This document shows positions 33,301-46,099 of a DNA stretch of 60,000 nucleotides, piece after piece. Source of the stretch: Takakia lepidozioides. Lineage: Eukaryota > Streptophyta > Takakiopsida > Takakiales > Takakiaceae. The notes under the pieces are model-generated. The model saw nothing but the letters and a program-made list of their open reading frames with translations. It was not told where the DNA came from and did no database searches. Both the position numbers and the translations under genes were made by a program. Position 1 is the first letter of the stretch, and each line of letters begins with the position of its first letter. Location: the NCBI GenBank assembly GCA_030704615.1, contig CM060731.1, forward strand, positions 67,314,756 to 67,374,755. Reading direction: 5' to 3'.

Positions 33301-34345
33301 TCCTAGGCTTGCACACGCATTGCAAACACAAACAAATGTGTTGCAGTTGGGCTTCACCCCTTCGCACATCAATTGCTCATAGGTCTCCAAAGCCTCCATC
33401 CCGCATCCTTGTTGTGCATATCCTACAATCATCGCACTCCACGACCCACATCTCATTCAGCCATACTGTCGAACACTCCCTTTGCATCCTCGATGCACTC
33501 ACATTTGACATACATGTCCAGCAGGGCAGTGTTCAGAATGACATCGGGTACAATTCCAGATTTGACGGTGTCACCATGGACCTCTTTGCACCTTTCCAGG
33601 GCTGCCAGGCTTGCACATGCATTGCCAATGCAAACAAACGTTATGCGGTTGGGCTTCACCCCTTCGCACATCATTTGCTTAGAGGTCTCCTAAGCCTCCA
33701 TCCCGCACCCTTGTTGTGCATATCCTGCAATCATCGCACTCCACGACACCACATCTCATTCAGCCATACTATCAAACATTCCCTTCATACATGTCCACGA
33801 GGGTATAATTGTTCAGAATGACACTCGGTACAATTGCAGCTCTGACAATGTCGCCATGGACCTCTTTCACCCTTTTCCAGAGTTGCCAGGCTTGCACATG
33901 CATCGCAAATGCACACAAATGTGATGTGGTCGGGCTTCACCCCTTCCCCCATCATTTGATCATACGTCTCCAAAGCCTTCATACCACGTCCTTGCTGTGC
34001 ATACCCTGCAAGCATCGTCTTCCATGACACCACATCTCGTTCAACCATAGTGTTGAAAACTCCCTTCGCATCCTTAATGCACCCACATTTAGCATACATG
34101 TCCACCAGGGCAGTGTTCAGAATGACATCTGGTACAATTCCAGCTTTGATGATGTCACCATGGACCTCTTTCCCCTTTTCCAGAGCTCCCAGGTTTGACA
34201 TGTTGACAAGGGTGTTGAGGAGAAAAACACTTGGCGTGAATCCACTTTGGATAATGTGAGTGTGCACCTGCTTTCCAACTTCCAGACCTTTCATCTTGAT
34301 GCACTTAAGCAAGAGACAGACAAACGTATCTGAATCTGCTGAAAT
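30302..34345 (-). pseudogene. PPR-DYW pseudogene with expanded PLS repeats
   Basis: The minus strand reads from an N-terminal part (KMKGLEVGKQVHTHIIQSGF) through about ten ~300-bp units that each encode one PLS triplet (EALETYEQMMGEGVKPDH, NACASLAALEKGKEVHG, DMYAKCG, FNNMAERD). It then runs into E motifs (GRAGQLDEA, LGACRIHGN) and a DYW end CSCGDYW with stop at 30302-30304. Frame changes, stops and partial units interrupt it throughout. The repeat units are far more alike than the repeats of the intact gene at 5.5-7.9 kb, pointing to recent unit duplication or conversion. As a relative of editing factors it is presumably non-functional. Confidence 0.88.
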
Positions 34346-34639
34346 GCCTCCTACATTTGGCATACATGTCCGAGGGTATTGTTCAGAATCACATATGGTA
34401 TAATTCTTGTTTTCGCGATGCAACCATGCACCTCTTTGCCCTTTTCCAGGGCTGCCAGGCTTGCAAACGCACAGACGTGATGTGGTCGGGCTTCACCCCT
34501 TCCACCATCATTTACTCATAGGTCTCCAAAGCCTCCATCCCACGCCCCTGTTGTGCATAAGCATGGCGTTCCGCGGCACCACAGTTCATTCAGCCACATT
34601 GTTGAACACTGTTATCTGTTTTTGGATACTTTCTTGCTG

Positions 34640-35725
34640 CCACATTGGCAGTTACTTATCAAAGTCATTCCACCCAGACAATCTTCTCAGCTCAGCATGG
34701 ATTTTCCTTAATTTTGGGATGCAACTTGTCATCTACAACGAAGGTGTGCACCCTATTGCCAACCTCAATGCAGTAGCGACCTGGCTCCTGGCTCCTTTCT
34801 AACCCCTCTGACCGTGATCATTCTTCTCACCTTTGCAGTATCATCCCACCTGCCAGCTGCGGCATAGATGTTTGATAGCAACACATAAGTCACGCCATCT
34901 CCACATTGCCATGGGTTCTGTAGGCGCCAAGCAAGGCCTTCCACACCACAAGGCATTCCCTAAACAGACAATTGCCTCAACTCCACCTTCTGTGATGTGG
35001 GCATGTACACACCTGTCCTGTTCCATTGCTGCTGGCCGGTGCAGGCGTTGAGGATGGTAACAAATGTGAGCTTGTCAGGCTTCATACCTACTCGTTGCAT
35101 TTTCCAGAAGAGTTCAAATGCCTCTATTGCGCCCTTGCTGAATGTATCCTGCAATCATTGCATTCCATGAAACCACATCTTGTTCAGGCATATTGTTAAA
35201 GACTCGGCATGCATCCACCAGACTCCCAAACTTGACATACATGCTGAGAAGGGTGTTTCCCATACAGACATCTGACTCAAAGCCAGCTTCAATGATGTGG
35301 GCATGGACCATCACGCCTTCTAGTTGCATTTGCCGAAAGAGCTCAAATGCCTCTTCCGTGAGCATTCCATGAAATCACATCTCGCCTAGACATTTTTCAA
35401 ACATCTTTCGCGCATCCACCAAACTCCCACACTTGGCATACATATGGACAAGGCTAGTTCCTACATAAACATCTGATTCAAATCCAGCTTTGACAATGTG
35501 GGCATGAAGCCCCTTGCCCTGCCCTAGAGCTGCTGGGCTGGCACACCTTTTGAGGATGTAAGTGAGAGTGACCTTGTCGGGCTCTACACCTTCTTGTGGC
35601 ATTTGCCCAACGAGTTCAAATGCCTCTTCACCATGCCCTTGCTCAGTACATCCTGCAATTATTGCAGTCCAAGAGACCACGTCTCATTTCGACATTTTGG
35701 CATCAAATGCCAAAATTTCATTGAA
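34640..35725 (-). pseudogene. Second PPR pseudogene fragment
   Basis: The reading passes through VSWTAIIAGC, VHAHIIEAGFESDVCMGNTL and MYAKCGSLVDARKMF, then E/E+ sequence (LLSNIYAAAGRWDDTAKVRR, GVRKEPGA) and VHTFVVDDKLHP. It then breaks off where a DYW domain should follow. Its repeat consensus differs from the neighbouring copy, so it comes from another paralogue. Several deletions and frame changes are visible. Confidence 0.8.
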
Positions 35726-35728
35726 CCA

Positions 35729-36075
35729 GCTAACTTGCAGAATTCAACATGGAAATTTAGGGCCGACTCTGACAAGAGGGAAAAACTGGGTGAAATGTGT
35801 TGAAGAAGGTGCCTGAACATTAGCAGTGCCTTGTTCTATCATTTGTGCCGCTGCCGCTGCTGTTTCCAGTTGACCATCTACCCAACGACCTAACTTGCAG
35901 AATTCAATATGCATCTCAGGGCCGAGTCTGATGAGAGGGCAAAACAGAAATAGGTCGAAGAAGGTGCCCTCACCACATTGAGTCCTTGAAAATTCAATAT
36001 GCATCTCAGGGCCGAGTCTGATGAGAGGGCAAAAGAGGCTGAAATAGGTCGAAGAAGAAGGTGCCCTCACCACAT
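35729..36075. repeat. Three diverged ~85-bp tandem units upstream of the PPR fragment
   Basis: ATTCAATATGCATCTCAGGG and the following GCCGAGTCTGATGAGAGGGC occur at about 35907 and 35994. A more diverged copy with GAATTCAACATGG is at 35740. Each is followed by a GAAGAAGGTGCC motif. Confidence 0.85.
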
Positions 36076-36278
36076 TTTCCTTGACCTTGTGGCATGATCC
36101 ATGGAGGATTTGACCATCAACCCAAAAGGACCCCTTGTGTGTGCTGCTTGTGTCAGGTGATGTCGGATTGGTCTGTGAGAACCAACACGGTGCAGCTGAG
36201 CAGGCATAGATTGAAACATAGCCTGCTAAGACCGAGCTGACTCTCCTAAGAACCTTGTAAACATAATCAGGAAGAATA

Positions 36279-36988
36279 TCAAATCATGGTACTAACAGGA
36301 GCCAAAAGCCCACATGTGCAGGATGGACAAACTTCTTCACATCGTACATTAAGAAAAAGCCACACCTTGCGATTGCGGTTGTCCCACCATCGTGAGTGAC
36401 ATATGAATGACATATGGTACAATTCCAGCTCTGACGATGTCACCATGGACCTCTTTCCCCTTTTCCAGAGCTCCCAGGCTTGCACACGCATTGCAAACAC
36501 AAACAAATCTGATGTGGTTGGGTTTCACCCCTTTGCGCAGAATCTGCTCATAGGTCTCAAAAGCATTCCTACCACACCCATGCTTGGTAAATCCTGCCAA
36601 CATTATATTCCACGTGATCAAGATCGTTGAGGCATTCTGTTGAATGCTTGGTAAGCATCCATGATGCTCCCGCCATTAACGTACATGTTGACAGGGGTGT
36701 TGAGTAGAAAAACATTTGGTGGGAATCCACTTTGGATAATGTGCGTGTGCACTTGCTTTCCAGCTTCCAGACCTTTCATCTTGATGCACTTAAGCAAGAG
36801 ACAGACATAGGTATCTGAATGCCTCCTTGGCTTAAAGTCTGTAGAGCCTCTGTCAATTTGCCTGCCTCACAAAGCATCTTCACATGCACAGAAGTACTAG
36901 AAGAGGCATTGTGGACTCCCTCTCTCGATCCTCTTTCAGAAGCTCGAGCACGCGGGGGCATCCCTTCCCCGCGCTGCTTTTCGGGCAT
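36279..36988 (-). pseudogene. 5' fragment of a third PPR gene
   Basis: The piece carries an N-terminal leader (GSREGVHNASSSTSV), MLCEAGKLTEALQTL, KMKGLEAGKQ-like sequence and the first PPR units (MITWNIMLAGFTKHGCGRNA, NACASLGALEKGKEVHGDIV). The leader is homologous to that of the intact PPR gene (GLREGVHRNSSG). It ends without later domains. Its 36505-36645 part is almost identical to 31615-31755, inside the longer pseudogene. Confidence 0.8.
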
Positions 36989-36999
36989 TTCGGGCAGAT

Positions 37000-38180
37000 T
37001 CCAAAGAAATTGACGACGACGATGACGTGTCTACGATGACCTGGCACTATGACATCCTATTCCTGCTCTACGCTAAACTAGCTTCCGACCTTGGGCCGTC
37101 GCTAGAATTTATCTACATATCTTCAGGTGTTTTGTGGGCCCAACAGACTCGCTCCCCCTCTCGCTTCCCCTGCGCGCGGCCCAGGGTGACTTACAGCCGG
37201 GTAGGGGTCGCCCCACCCTGCGCGACCCCTATGCCACCCGCGGGCCCCGCCACAACCACACGTGCCGGCATTCAAGTCCCAATTATCAAACAATGAGAAG
37301 CGGTAGGTTGCAGCTTAAATCCTTATAGTACAACCACTCCTGCTTTTCATCCAAAATCCTGAGAGAAGGGAGTAAGGCCCGAGAAGAATTTGGAGCTCCA
37401 CATATGTGAAGCTTTCCCCGCTAGGAAAGCGAGCTCCAGCGAGCTAACTAATATAACTAGAGCCGAGTTACCAAGGCAACACCAAGCCTAATACTAATAC
37501 TAAGCCTATCCGGCGCGAGAGGGATGAAAAACCCGCAACAAGAAAACCTTGCACCTATAATTTGGGCTTAGAGCATCTCCACGGGGTGCACCAAACAACA
37601 CTACAACGGTAAAGGACCGTGGCCTTCAACACTACCCTCCCCCACCGGCAACCCCATCAAACTACCCTGCACATGTCATTTTTGCTGACGTGCCTTGCTA
37701 CGGAGGGCCCACTTGGCAAACACGGCCTTACCCTCACGCCATAAATGCACGCAGTTGTGCTTTTTAGTCTCTCCAGTAGGTACCGGCCAGGCTTAGTGGC
37801 CCCATATCCTGCACCAAAGTACGGGGCCGGGGGTGCGGATACTAGGGCCAGGGGCTCCTTTGCTGTTGCCGTAGCATTTAGAGACCCCTGGTAGAGATAC
37901 TCTAAGGGCAAAACTCATTGGGGGGAAAACCCCAATTATGTTACAATTGTGATGCAGAAACTTAACCGAAAGCTAATCCTCTAAGATTTGTTCCACCTCC
38001 TCAAGCACCGAATGGAATTGGTCCATAAGAAGACCTTTTATTGAAAATCCAAGACAAATCAAGCATGGCTGCAGCTTGGACCATAAAGAAGAAGGTGAAC
38101 TGCAACAGTCCAGCTCAGAATCACTTGCACTCATGCACGCACAGGGGTTAGAGAAATTCTCCTGTCTTCAATATTCAAGC
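37000..38180. other. Intergenic stretch without recognised genes
   Basis: A GC-rich segment (37130-37265) is followed by ordinary sequence. No frame shows a recognisable domain or splice structure. Confidence 0.5.
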
Positions 38181-38189
38181 AGGTGAGAT

Positions 38190-39165
38190 CAAAGACCAGT
38201 TTACAGTGGAGGCATATGCACAGGTTGGTCTAAGGGAGGAGCTGAATTGTGTTGTGGAATTAACACAAGCTTCCTGCCGCGCACCTTCTCAGAGATAAGA
38301 TAGGGCCCCTCAATGCATTTCGAGGACTTGGAGACAATCTTGCCCAGCTGCAACCGAACACAGACGGTCTGGCCCATTGAGAATTCTTCAGAGTACTGAA
38401 CCTTTCTGTTGTGATTGCGAGCCTTGCACAGCTTGTGCCCGAACAATGTTAGTTCAGGCCGTAGTTTCAAACTTAAGTTTCTTTGAAAGCATGGCAACAA
38501 ATTGTTGCCAATCAGAAGGCTCTGCATTGGGAGCCGGCAATGGAGTATCATGGAGTGGAGTACAAGCCTCCCTGCCATACAGAAGCTCAAAAGGTGAGTA
38601 TTTGGTAGTAGCTGAATGCACAGAAGTCAGATAAGCAAAAATCAAGGTGAGAAGAGTAGTATCTCATTTTTTTTCCCTTTTTTTATATTGAATGTCAAGT
38701 TGGAATTCCTACAGGAATATGGCTCTAGCAAGTCTACCATACAATTCACATGCCCTAAGCAAGGTTTTGAAAGACAGATAATCCGTCTCAACAGTGAATT
38801 TGTTGCCATATAAATACTGTTTGAAATGCTTAACACCAAAAACAAGAGCCGGCCCGACCTCTTTGTCAGTATGGAGTTTTTGCATTCATGCTTGTCTAGC
38901 TTCCTAGAAACATTAGCAATAACGTGCTCATTTCCGTCAACTATTTGGCAAAGAATAGCAAATATTAAAACATCTGATGCATTAGTTTGCAATTGAAATG
39001 GTATCTGGAAGTTGGGCAACATTAACACGGGGGGTCAGAGCAACCTTTAACCGACGAGGTGGGTTAGGCTCAAGAACCGCCCACTCGGAAAAATGCTTCA
39101 CTATTTAGCAAAGGGTCAGCGGCCAAAGGGAGATATCTTTTTCTAACTTTCTACCTGTAAGTGCA
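38190..39165 (-). pseudogene. Ty3/gypsy pol remnant: RT end, RNase H, integrase C-terminal part
   Basis: From high to low coordinates the minus strand reads the thumb/connection region (PPRRLKVALTPRVNVA), then RNase H-like sequence (LPNFQIPFQLQTNASD, ISNSIYMATN). After a large internal deletion, an integrase 3' part follows: SVHSATTKYSPFELLYGREA and a downstream GPYLISEKVRG segment like the C-terminal integrase domain. The catalytic integrase core between them is missing. It is a deleted, frame-broken fossil. Confidence 0.8.
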
Positions 39166-39350
39166 GAGTTCAAAATCTTTACTCGCATGACAAAGTGTTT
39201 GACATAACTAGCCCTATCTAATTACCTTCCAAGTCTTTTTTAATTTCGGTTAACACGGGTAGTTTACATAGGAGTTCGTTGGGGCTTCTCCGGAGGTCAT
39301 TTCCAATGTGGGGGACGTAATTTTGGAGCTTTTTCCAAGGCGTGGGGGCA

Positions 39351-40257
39351 AGTGTACACACAAGCGCCTTACTGTAGAGAATGGTACAATCAAGTTGAAG
39401 TTGAAAAGATGCAAACACTCATGCACCGAGAATGGTGGTCCTCTGGATATTTAAGCAGTTTATGTCTTAAGACCCTCCTGCAAGTTATTTCTTATGAAGG
39501 GTTTGCCTGCCCCCTTTTGCACACAAAGACGGCAGTGTGTGCCAACGGATAGAATCGTGTAGCCATAATTTCATGACCAAGCAACCACAGCTAGAATTGC
39601 ATCAATTTCACGCCCACTGCTTCTTAGAAATCTCCAATCAAAGACATAATTTCTGAATTGTTAGCACAGAATACTTCTGAGCCAGAACACTCGAACGGAA
39701 ATTGTGTGGCAGAAAATCTGATTGTCTGCAGAAACAGCTGGCATGTCGGTGAGCTGCCATCAGCAAACGGGGTTACAGGGAAAGGGCGTGATTACCCAAA
39801 GCACAAAGGCTGCCAGCAACCGACCCATACACCCATTCCCATTCGAAAATGGCGGACTGTTATACAATTAGTAAAGTGCAGTGCTGCCAGCTCGTGTTAA
39901 GTATGTACCAGCTTTCACACAAAGTAAGCTTCACCACCGTCCTTGCAAAGCATCTGTAAGTGCTGTGAATGTTGCGCAACGTCAACATCAGAGTAGGGAT
40001 CAGCTCTAGCAGCGTTGTATGGATTCATTGCATCATGCCCATTCTGTAGCTCTTTTTGGTGAAGTCTTGCAGCCTCAACTGCTGACCCAAATTGAGAGAC
40101 TTCCCTCAATGCAATGTAGTCTCGCTCACCACTACGCATGCCTCCTTTGTGACATCAAACTCTGGGAATCCTGCCTCTTCTGAGAAATTGCTGCTCTGAA
40201 AAAATCGTGCCACGACGTGGTCCCAGTGCTGTCTTGAGGTGGATTCTCTTTTCCCCA
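39351..40257. repeat. Dispersed 0.9-kb duplicated module, copy 2
   Basis: Near-identical to 4129-5033. The minus-strand frame 39915-40139 matches that of copy 1, with one 3-bp in-frame indel (HSQHLQM versus HSQHLL) and few substitutions. Here the upstream frame starts at an ATG (MGKREST, near 40256) and reads RQHWDHVVARFF without the 2-bp insertion seen in copy 1. Confidence 0.85.
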
Positions 40258-40263
40258 TGGTTT

Positions 40264-40482
40264 TTATGACTTTTGCCTCATGAGTCGTAGAGTACAAAAT
40301 TGCATCTTTGTGGTGTAGTCCCCACTAGAACTCACTATAGATTCTCCGGCGTATCGTATGCTTCTTTCGGTTATACAACAACCATCTGCATTCACAGATG
40401 TTGTGAAACAATATTCCAAAGCCAGTAGGAACCACCATACTTTTGCCACAGTTGAGGCTTTCTCCACTTTGGTTTCTTTCAT
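40264..40482 (-). CDS. Short frame with a signal-peptide-like start
   Basis: From ATG near 40480-40482 the frame encodes a basic start, a hydrophobic stretch (VWWFLLALEYCFTTSV) and a possible cleavage site before ADGCC. A GTGAGT donor-like site follows GESI, so this might be a first exon of a small secreted protein. No downstream exon was found and the family is unknown. Confidence 0.25.
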   Translation of the reverse strand: MKETKVEKASTVAKVWWFLLALEYCFTTSVNADGCCITERSIRYAGESIVSSSGDYTTKMQFCTLRLMRQKS

Positions 40483-40499
40483 GTTCAAGTGGAGAATAG

Positions 40500-43400
40500 G
40501 GAGTCTAGAGAGAATGATAGAAAGAAATTACTTTGTGAAGTCCATTGAAAAGTCAAATAGCTTATGTAAGACACAGTTTGTGTCTAGAAGAAGAGCTAAA
40601 AAAGTTTGAAACTTGAATTTGCATATGGACTCACTATCCAAGACTTATACAACACTGAAAATAACGACCAAACAAAAGGTGGTAAGCATCACATCATGTT
40701 GGGTTTCCATCCATTGCACCTAGCCCAAAAGTTGTCAACAGTTGGAATTAGTGATAGAAGGGCCACTTGTTGACTTCTGCACCTCGATATTATGATATAC
40801 CATACTAGAGTCCAAGCTTTACCAAAGAGTCCAAGCTTTGCGAAACATAAGACAAAAAAGATGACGGTATCCTTTTGAGTTTTTCGTTTTGAATGTTGTT
40901 TCATAGGAAGGCATGCACCGAAACAAGTTGGTGTTCATGAGATCATTAGTGAGCAACATTGAAACTTAAGAATATTTATGTGAATAATACTTTTTGGGGT
41001 CAACATGTTTGCAACAATGCAATAGAAAAAACTGGTCGAAAGAATCGGGGCCATCATTTGAGAAACATAAGCAAATAATGTCATAGCAGAAAGCATAATG
41101 TTGATCCGGCAGTGCATTGCAGTTTTATCCTTGACACAAAGGTACACATTCCTTCCATGTAGGGAGGGAAATCAACAGAGAATTCAGTGTGGTAGTGGGA
41201 CTGAGAAGAAACAAACTTTGGTATGTCCACAGGGAGAGAAAGACTAACTATTACCATCTAGAACCAATGAGGCTGAAGTCATCACTATCTTCGTAGAGAA
41301 TGCTGCGCACAGCTCTGGTGAAAGCTGCGGTAGCTGAAATGTCCTGTCCATCCTCGAAGGTCAGCTGTTCATAAGGGGGAGGTGGACCAAGTGCAGCCTG
41401 CAGGGTTGGCAATGTTGTAATTTTTCTCGTTTAGGCTTGCAAAATCCGTAGTCAAGGCACACACTTACCGGTTGCAACATGTCCACTATTGGACTAAAAC
41501 AAACCCGATGGTTTTTTTGGACCAGTTTTGTGGCTTGCACCTTGCAAAACAAGGCAATTTCCGCTGGCCTTAAGTTCCATTAAATGTAGATTTTTTCAAT
41601 GAGCTCAATCAAATATTATTGATCATGTGGGATCTGAATAGGCAGGTCCACATTGAATTCAGCCATACAATTGTTGGATGGTCAACAAAAGATTGAGCCT
41701 CCTTATCTTTACTCTTCCTAGCTTCTCATTCTTCCTTCGGCAATACAAGACTCTGGCCTAGACTAAATAAGAGCTGCTTCTCTTGCAGGTACTGTCCTGT
41801 GTGGCTACCGAATTTATCGGTCAGTGTCTCTCTATTACCTCTGCCCATAGATCTGTTTCGTTTGCTTCATCATAACTGGATGACCAAGAGGCTAAAGCGA
41901 GCATAGTCCCATGAGTGCAACTCTTTGGGCGTGGTCTGTATGAGGATTTTCTAGCCCTCCCTGTGAACTGAGACCGAAGAAAATTTCTTCTTCAATGCCT
42001 ATTTAGAGACAGCCAATCCCTCTTCATTGTAGGGATCAGAAATGCATGACCGAATATCTACTTGAGGCTCTCCAAATTAGAGAATCTCAAAAAACTGAAT
42101 CATAATTTCTGGCTGCTTATAGGGGGAACTATTTTTCGCTGGTATCCTGCCTTCATTTGTCCCATAAGCTCTTTGAGCCTCCCGTGGACATTGTAAAGTT
42201 TCTGTCTTGCTTCCTTTCTTCTTCCATTCATCCTCTAAACATTGCTGGTCAGGAACTTACCAAATTGGACTATTTGAAAGTTTTGGTAGGAAATCTCTTC
42301 TGCAACAGTCTGCTGGTTCCACAGTCCCAGCAGGCTTCCAGGAAATAATAAAGTTTCATTCCCTCATTCTTACTTGAGGATTATGGCTAGAAGAGGTTAG
42401 GGAGGAGAAAGGGCACCTCTAAGGCTTGGAGTTTGCGAAGGTACCATTCTCGCTCGTAGAGCACTCCCAAATGCACTTTGTCCAATGCCACCTCCTCTGC
42501 ATCTTTTTACTTGTCATCAAGGTTCCCAATGCATGTCCACAAGAAAACTACCACTGTCTCTGTTTAACATCACATTGGAACCAACACAACAGTCACTTTT
42601 TGTATTGCCACCTACGGACGCTAGTAGTCTTGAGCCTATCAGGATGTTCCAGCTTTGATTTGCTTGCTGAAGTGCTTATCTGGCGACATTGTTGCACCCA
42701 TACAAATCATCCCCTTAAATCTTCTCCTAACACTACAGCCCAGGAGGGAACTGTTAAACTGGCATTGTAGCTTCATTCCATATGGTCACACTTGCAAATC
42801 CACAACTCTTTTGACTGAAAGTCAAGACACCTCTTGCATCACTCTGCATGGGAACAAAAGAATCTTGCTCAGCTTTTAAGTTTGTTTCTTGATATGAACC
42901 CCGTAACTTGCAGATCAAGGTTGATACAGATTTGCAGAGACCCCTTCTCAAGGTCCCCTTGGAAGTAAATGGTTAGTAATGTATCTAGCCAGACAAAGAA
43001 ACCAGTACACAGAAGTCTGTACAAAAGCAGTAATGTCGTAACCTAGCATGAAATATTGGTACTACTACCAGACCCAACGTTGCTAGTGTTAGAACACGAA
43101 CAGAGAAAATAATTTGTTATATTTTGATGGATACGGAATTCCGAGTGAATTTGAAGGAGGCGACGCAAATGCATGATGGGCTTCTTTAGCAACAACTTGT
43201 TCTCACTTCTGCCATTGCACCAGCCAGTTGTGTCAAAGACTGTCAGCAAAAGCTCACATCACATCAACACAAGTTTGCAATTGTGGATGGGTGTGAGGGA
43301 ACTCAATGTATTCTTTGACCACTTCCTATGAAAGTCGCTATGGCCTTGAGGATATAGTCCCCTAGACAGTTGCTATGATGCAGCCTTCGGGGATGGTCTG

Positions 43401-44900
43401 GGCCAGATAGTAATTCTCCTAACGTTGTGGCACACAAGTTTCAGCCTGAGACTGTGATGGGAATTATGTGCCCACAACAATCCCACAGATTCAGAGTTGA
43501 AGTAAAAATCTGGCATTGAATGTGTCATGAAAGATTAAGTTTTGTTTATTTGGACTCTTGCCAAAGCAACAGTAAAGTGTGGTGTCCCTTCACCAAGGCC
43601 CATACTTTCCATTGGGAAGGTGGACGACGAAGAATACTTCATACGACCATGGCTACTGACATCCTACATTCAAACACAGAGAAGCAGAACTTTCATCAAC
43701 AACACTAATGGGTTAAGGCTTTGGCACTTATACCTATCACTAAGGGCATCCAGATCGGCAAAGATCTCTCGCAAGTTCTCCCACACATCAGCACTCATGT
43801 TAGGGTCGTTCTGTGTCCCGATCTGAAAGGCCTGCCGCTGTGGGTCATCACCTGTATACCACACATCTTATGTGCTTCAAGATCTGTCCAGCTAGAGGCC
43901 AGAATAGTTACGACCACGCCATTGACCACATGTGTTGTGATAGCTGGGCTCACATAAGAAAGAGAGACAAAAGAAGAAAAGAAAGAAGGAACTTGATGAC
44001 GACCAGTAGGAGCTCAAGACCTTGAAAAGACACCGATTCGGAAGCAGCAGGTTGAGATTTGTCTTCATCATGATACCGTGATGATGCATATGCACTGCGG
44101 TCCGTGGATGTCATAGTTCCAACGATGCAACCAGGTGTCTACCTATAATTCGACACACGAACGTATTGGTGACGAAGGGTTCTCTCTTATGTCGAAACCA
44201 TACAGCCCAATCGTCAATGCGATGTCCGAAATAGCATACATCTTCTTCTTACAGGACAACAGAGCAATGAGTTCCGTGCCCGCCTCTGGACCTCAGCAGG
44301 ATAGATTTGAGCGATGCCTCATTGTTCTTAATTTGTGAGGAAATACATTGGACTCTCCTCGCAATCATGCGCAAGCCCCATTCTTGAGCTTTAGCAAGAT
44401 AGAAGCGAAGCCCAAGATTTGAACATTGTCGTTTGATTCTTTATTCGTCAACGAATACTTTTCACAAAACTTTACCAATTTGCTGCATCAATTATGCATT
44501 CCAACCAGGAAAGACGATAGGGCCTCTTCCTTTCAACGATCAAGATGCCAAACTACTTGCCCCATCCACTCTCACCTTCACGTTTCAGGAGTCCAAATTA
44601 CTTCGACTGTTGCATAGCTGAACAGTAGATACACAGCTAGTCCTCTCTTCAGATCACGTTCTAACTAACTGTCGCTCTCCATATCCTCCTTCAATTCCTT
44701 GACCAAGAAGATGAAATGCATGATCACCTCCATTTGAATGAATGCCAAATAATACACCCCATGCTGCATGGAATCTCCCTCCCGTTTTCGTGAAGCATAC
44801 ACAATGTATAGGTGCTACACCTCAATAAGCAGAGCGATATGACGTGATTGTTTTTGGTAGAATCCGGTGCTACAATGCCGACTGCCCACCTAATCCCTAA
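40500..44900. other. Unassigned stretch
   Basis: Frames are short and none shows a recognisable domain. Some pieces (for example minus 43670-43864 with ADVWENLREIFADLDALSDR) could be exons of a real gene, but splice context did not connect them. Confidence 0.4.
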
Positions 44901-44924
44901 AACTGAAGAAGATTTCATAGCTAC

Positions 44925-46078
44925 CTAAATTTTAGGGCTTTCGCGAAAAATCTTATACCATGTTTCTTTCAAAGCTTTGTCCGAGAATATATTTCTCTGA
45001 AGTTGTTGTCCATTTGGGCGGGAGAGATCCTTGGTACTTTGTAATTGCATAACTTCAATGCCAGATACAGCTCCCATTATCCTGCTTATGCTTTGTTTGC
45101 TCTTTACATGTTCAGTGGCAGCTTGCATTGACATAGATCTGATGACCCTTCGTGTCAATGGTGATTTCACATACTCACTCATCTTCGCGGCCTGTTCCCA
45201 GATTGTGGCTTGGCAATTGACAACTGCATGATCACAAACAGTGAACTCGTTGTAGGCAAGCACATGGTGAAGTCTGAAATCTGCCAGACCAAACCTCCCA
45301 GCGTGGAACACAACGTCCAATATTCAGGTGGGCCAGCAGCAGGAGCCTCCAGGACTTGCTCATGGCTACAGTGGATATACGCCACACTTTGTTGATGTTC
45401 TTTCAAACCCCAAAATCCATAGGATCCCAAGAATCCTATCCCTGGAATTCAGCGCAAAGGCCGAGGCTTAAGTTATACAAGCTAACTCCTCCATGTATAT
45501 AATCAGAAAGGGCTAGAGGATCACTTGGAAGAATTCTCATGTAGCAGCCCGCTGACAGATTTATGGCCAAAGTTCCTGCAAATCTGAAAGCTAAATGCTC
45601 AGCCAAATTGTTGACAAAGTAAGTTAGCCCAGCGGAGCTAGATTGGGTGATGCTCCTTGCTTTCCAACGGCCCAACAATCCAGGATTTAAATTACTATTG
45701 AAGTGGGTTGAGCGGTCTTGTTTTCGTTTCCCCATTTCTAGACTACCAAAAATCTGATAGACTCTGTCTTCACCAATCCACAGAAACGTGCAGTGGAACT
45801 GTAGATAGATCGAGGATATCAATCAGCAGCATTGAATACCATCAGATCTTGTTCAAGTACAAGTTTATCAAGTCGGGAATCAACAGTCCCTCATGAAGAG
45901 TGAAAGCCACTAATGAATCCGCTAACCTAGAGCCGATAAGTGTCCAGCGAATGAAGTAGTTAGAGACTGCGTCAGCGTTGCCAGCCCTGCACACACGTTG
46001 CTTTGCAAGCCACGACCTCAGCAATTGCGCACTTACTCGCGGCCTATTCCTGTCCCAGTCTGACAATGTGTGGGTCAC
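44925..46078 (-). other. Possible exons of an unrecognised minus-strand gene
   Basis: Three adjoining minus-strand frames have protein-like composition. 45842-46078 contains RWTLIGSRLADSLVAFTLHE. 45436-45822 contains FVNNLAEHLAFRFAGTLAIN and a hydrophobic continuation. 44925-45320 contains KMSEYVKSPLTRRVIRSMSM and a hydrophilic tail. Hydrophobic segments suggest a membrane or organelle protein. I could not join them with consistent splice phases and do not recognise a family, so this may be a real gene or a relic. Confidence 0.3.
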
Positions 46079-46099
46079 CCAACTCCTTTACAGTCGGAT

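Noticed and set aside
30397-34802. Many plus-strand open frames of 60-170 codons across the PPR cluster.
   Set aside because: They are antisense shadows of the PPR repeats; the PPR motifs read only on the minus strand.
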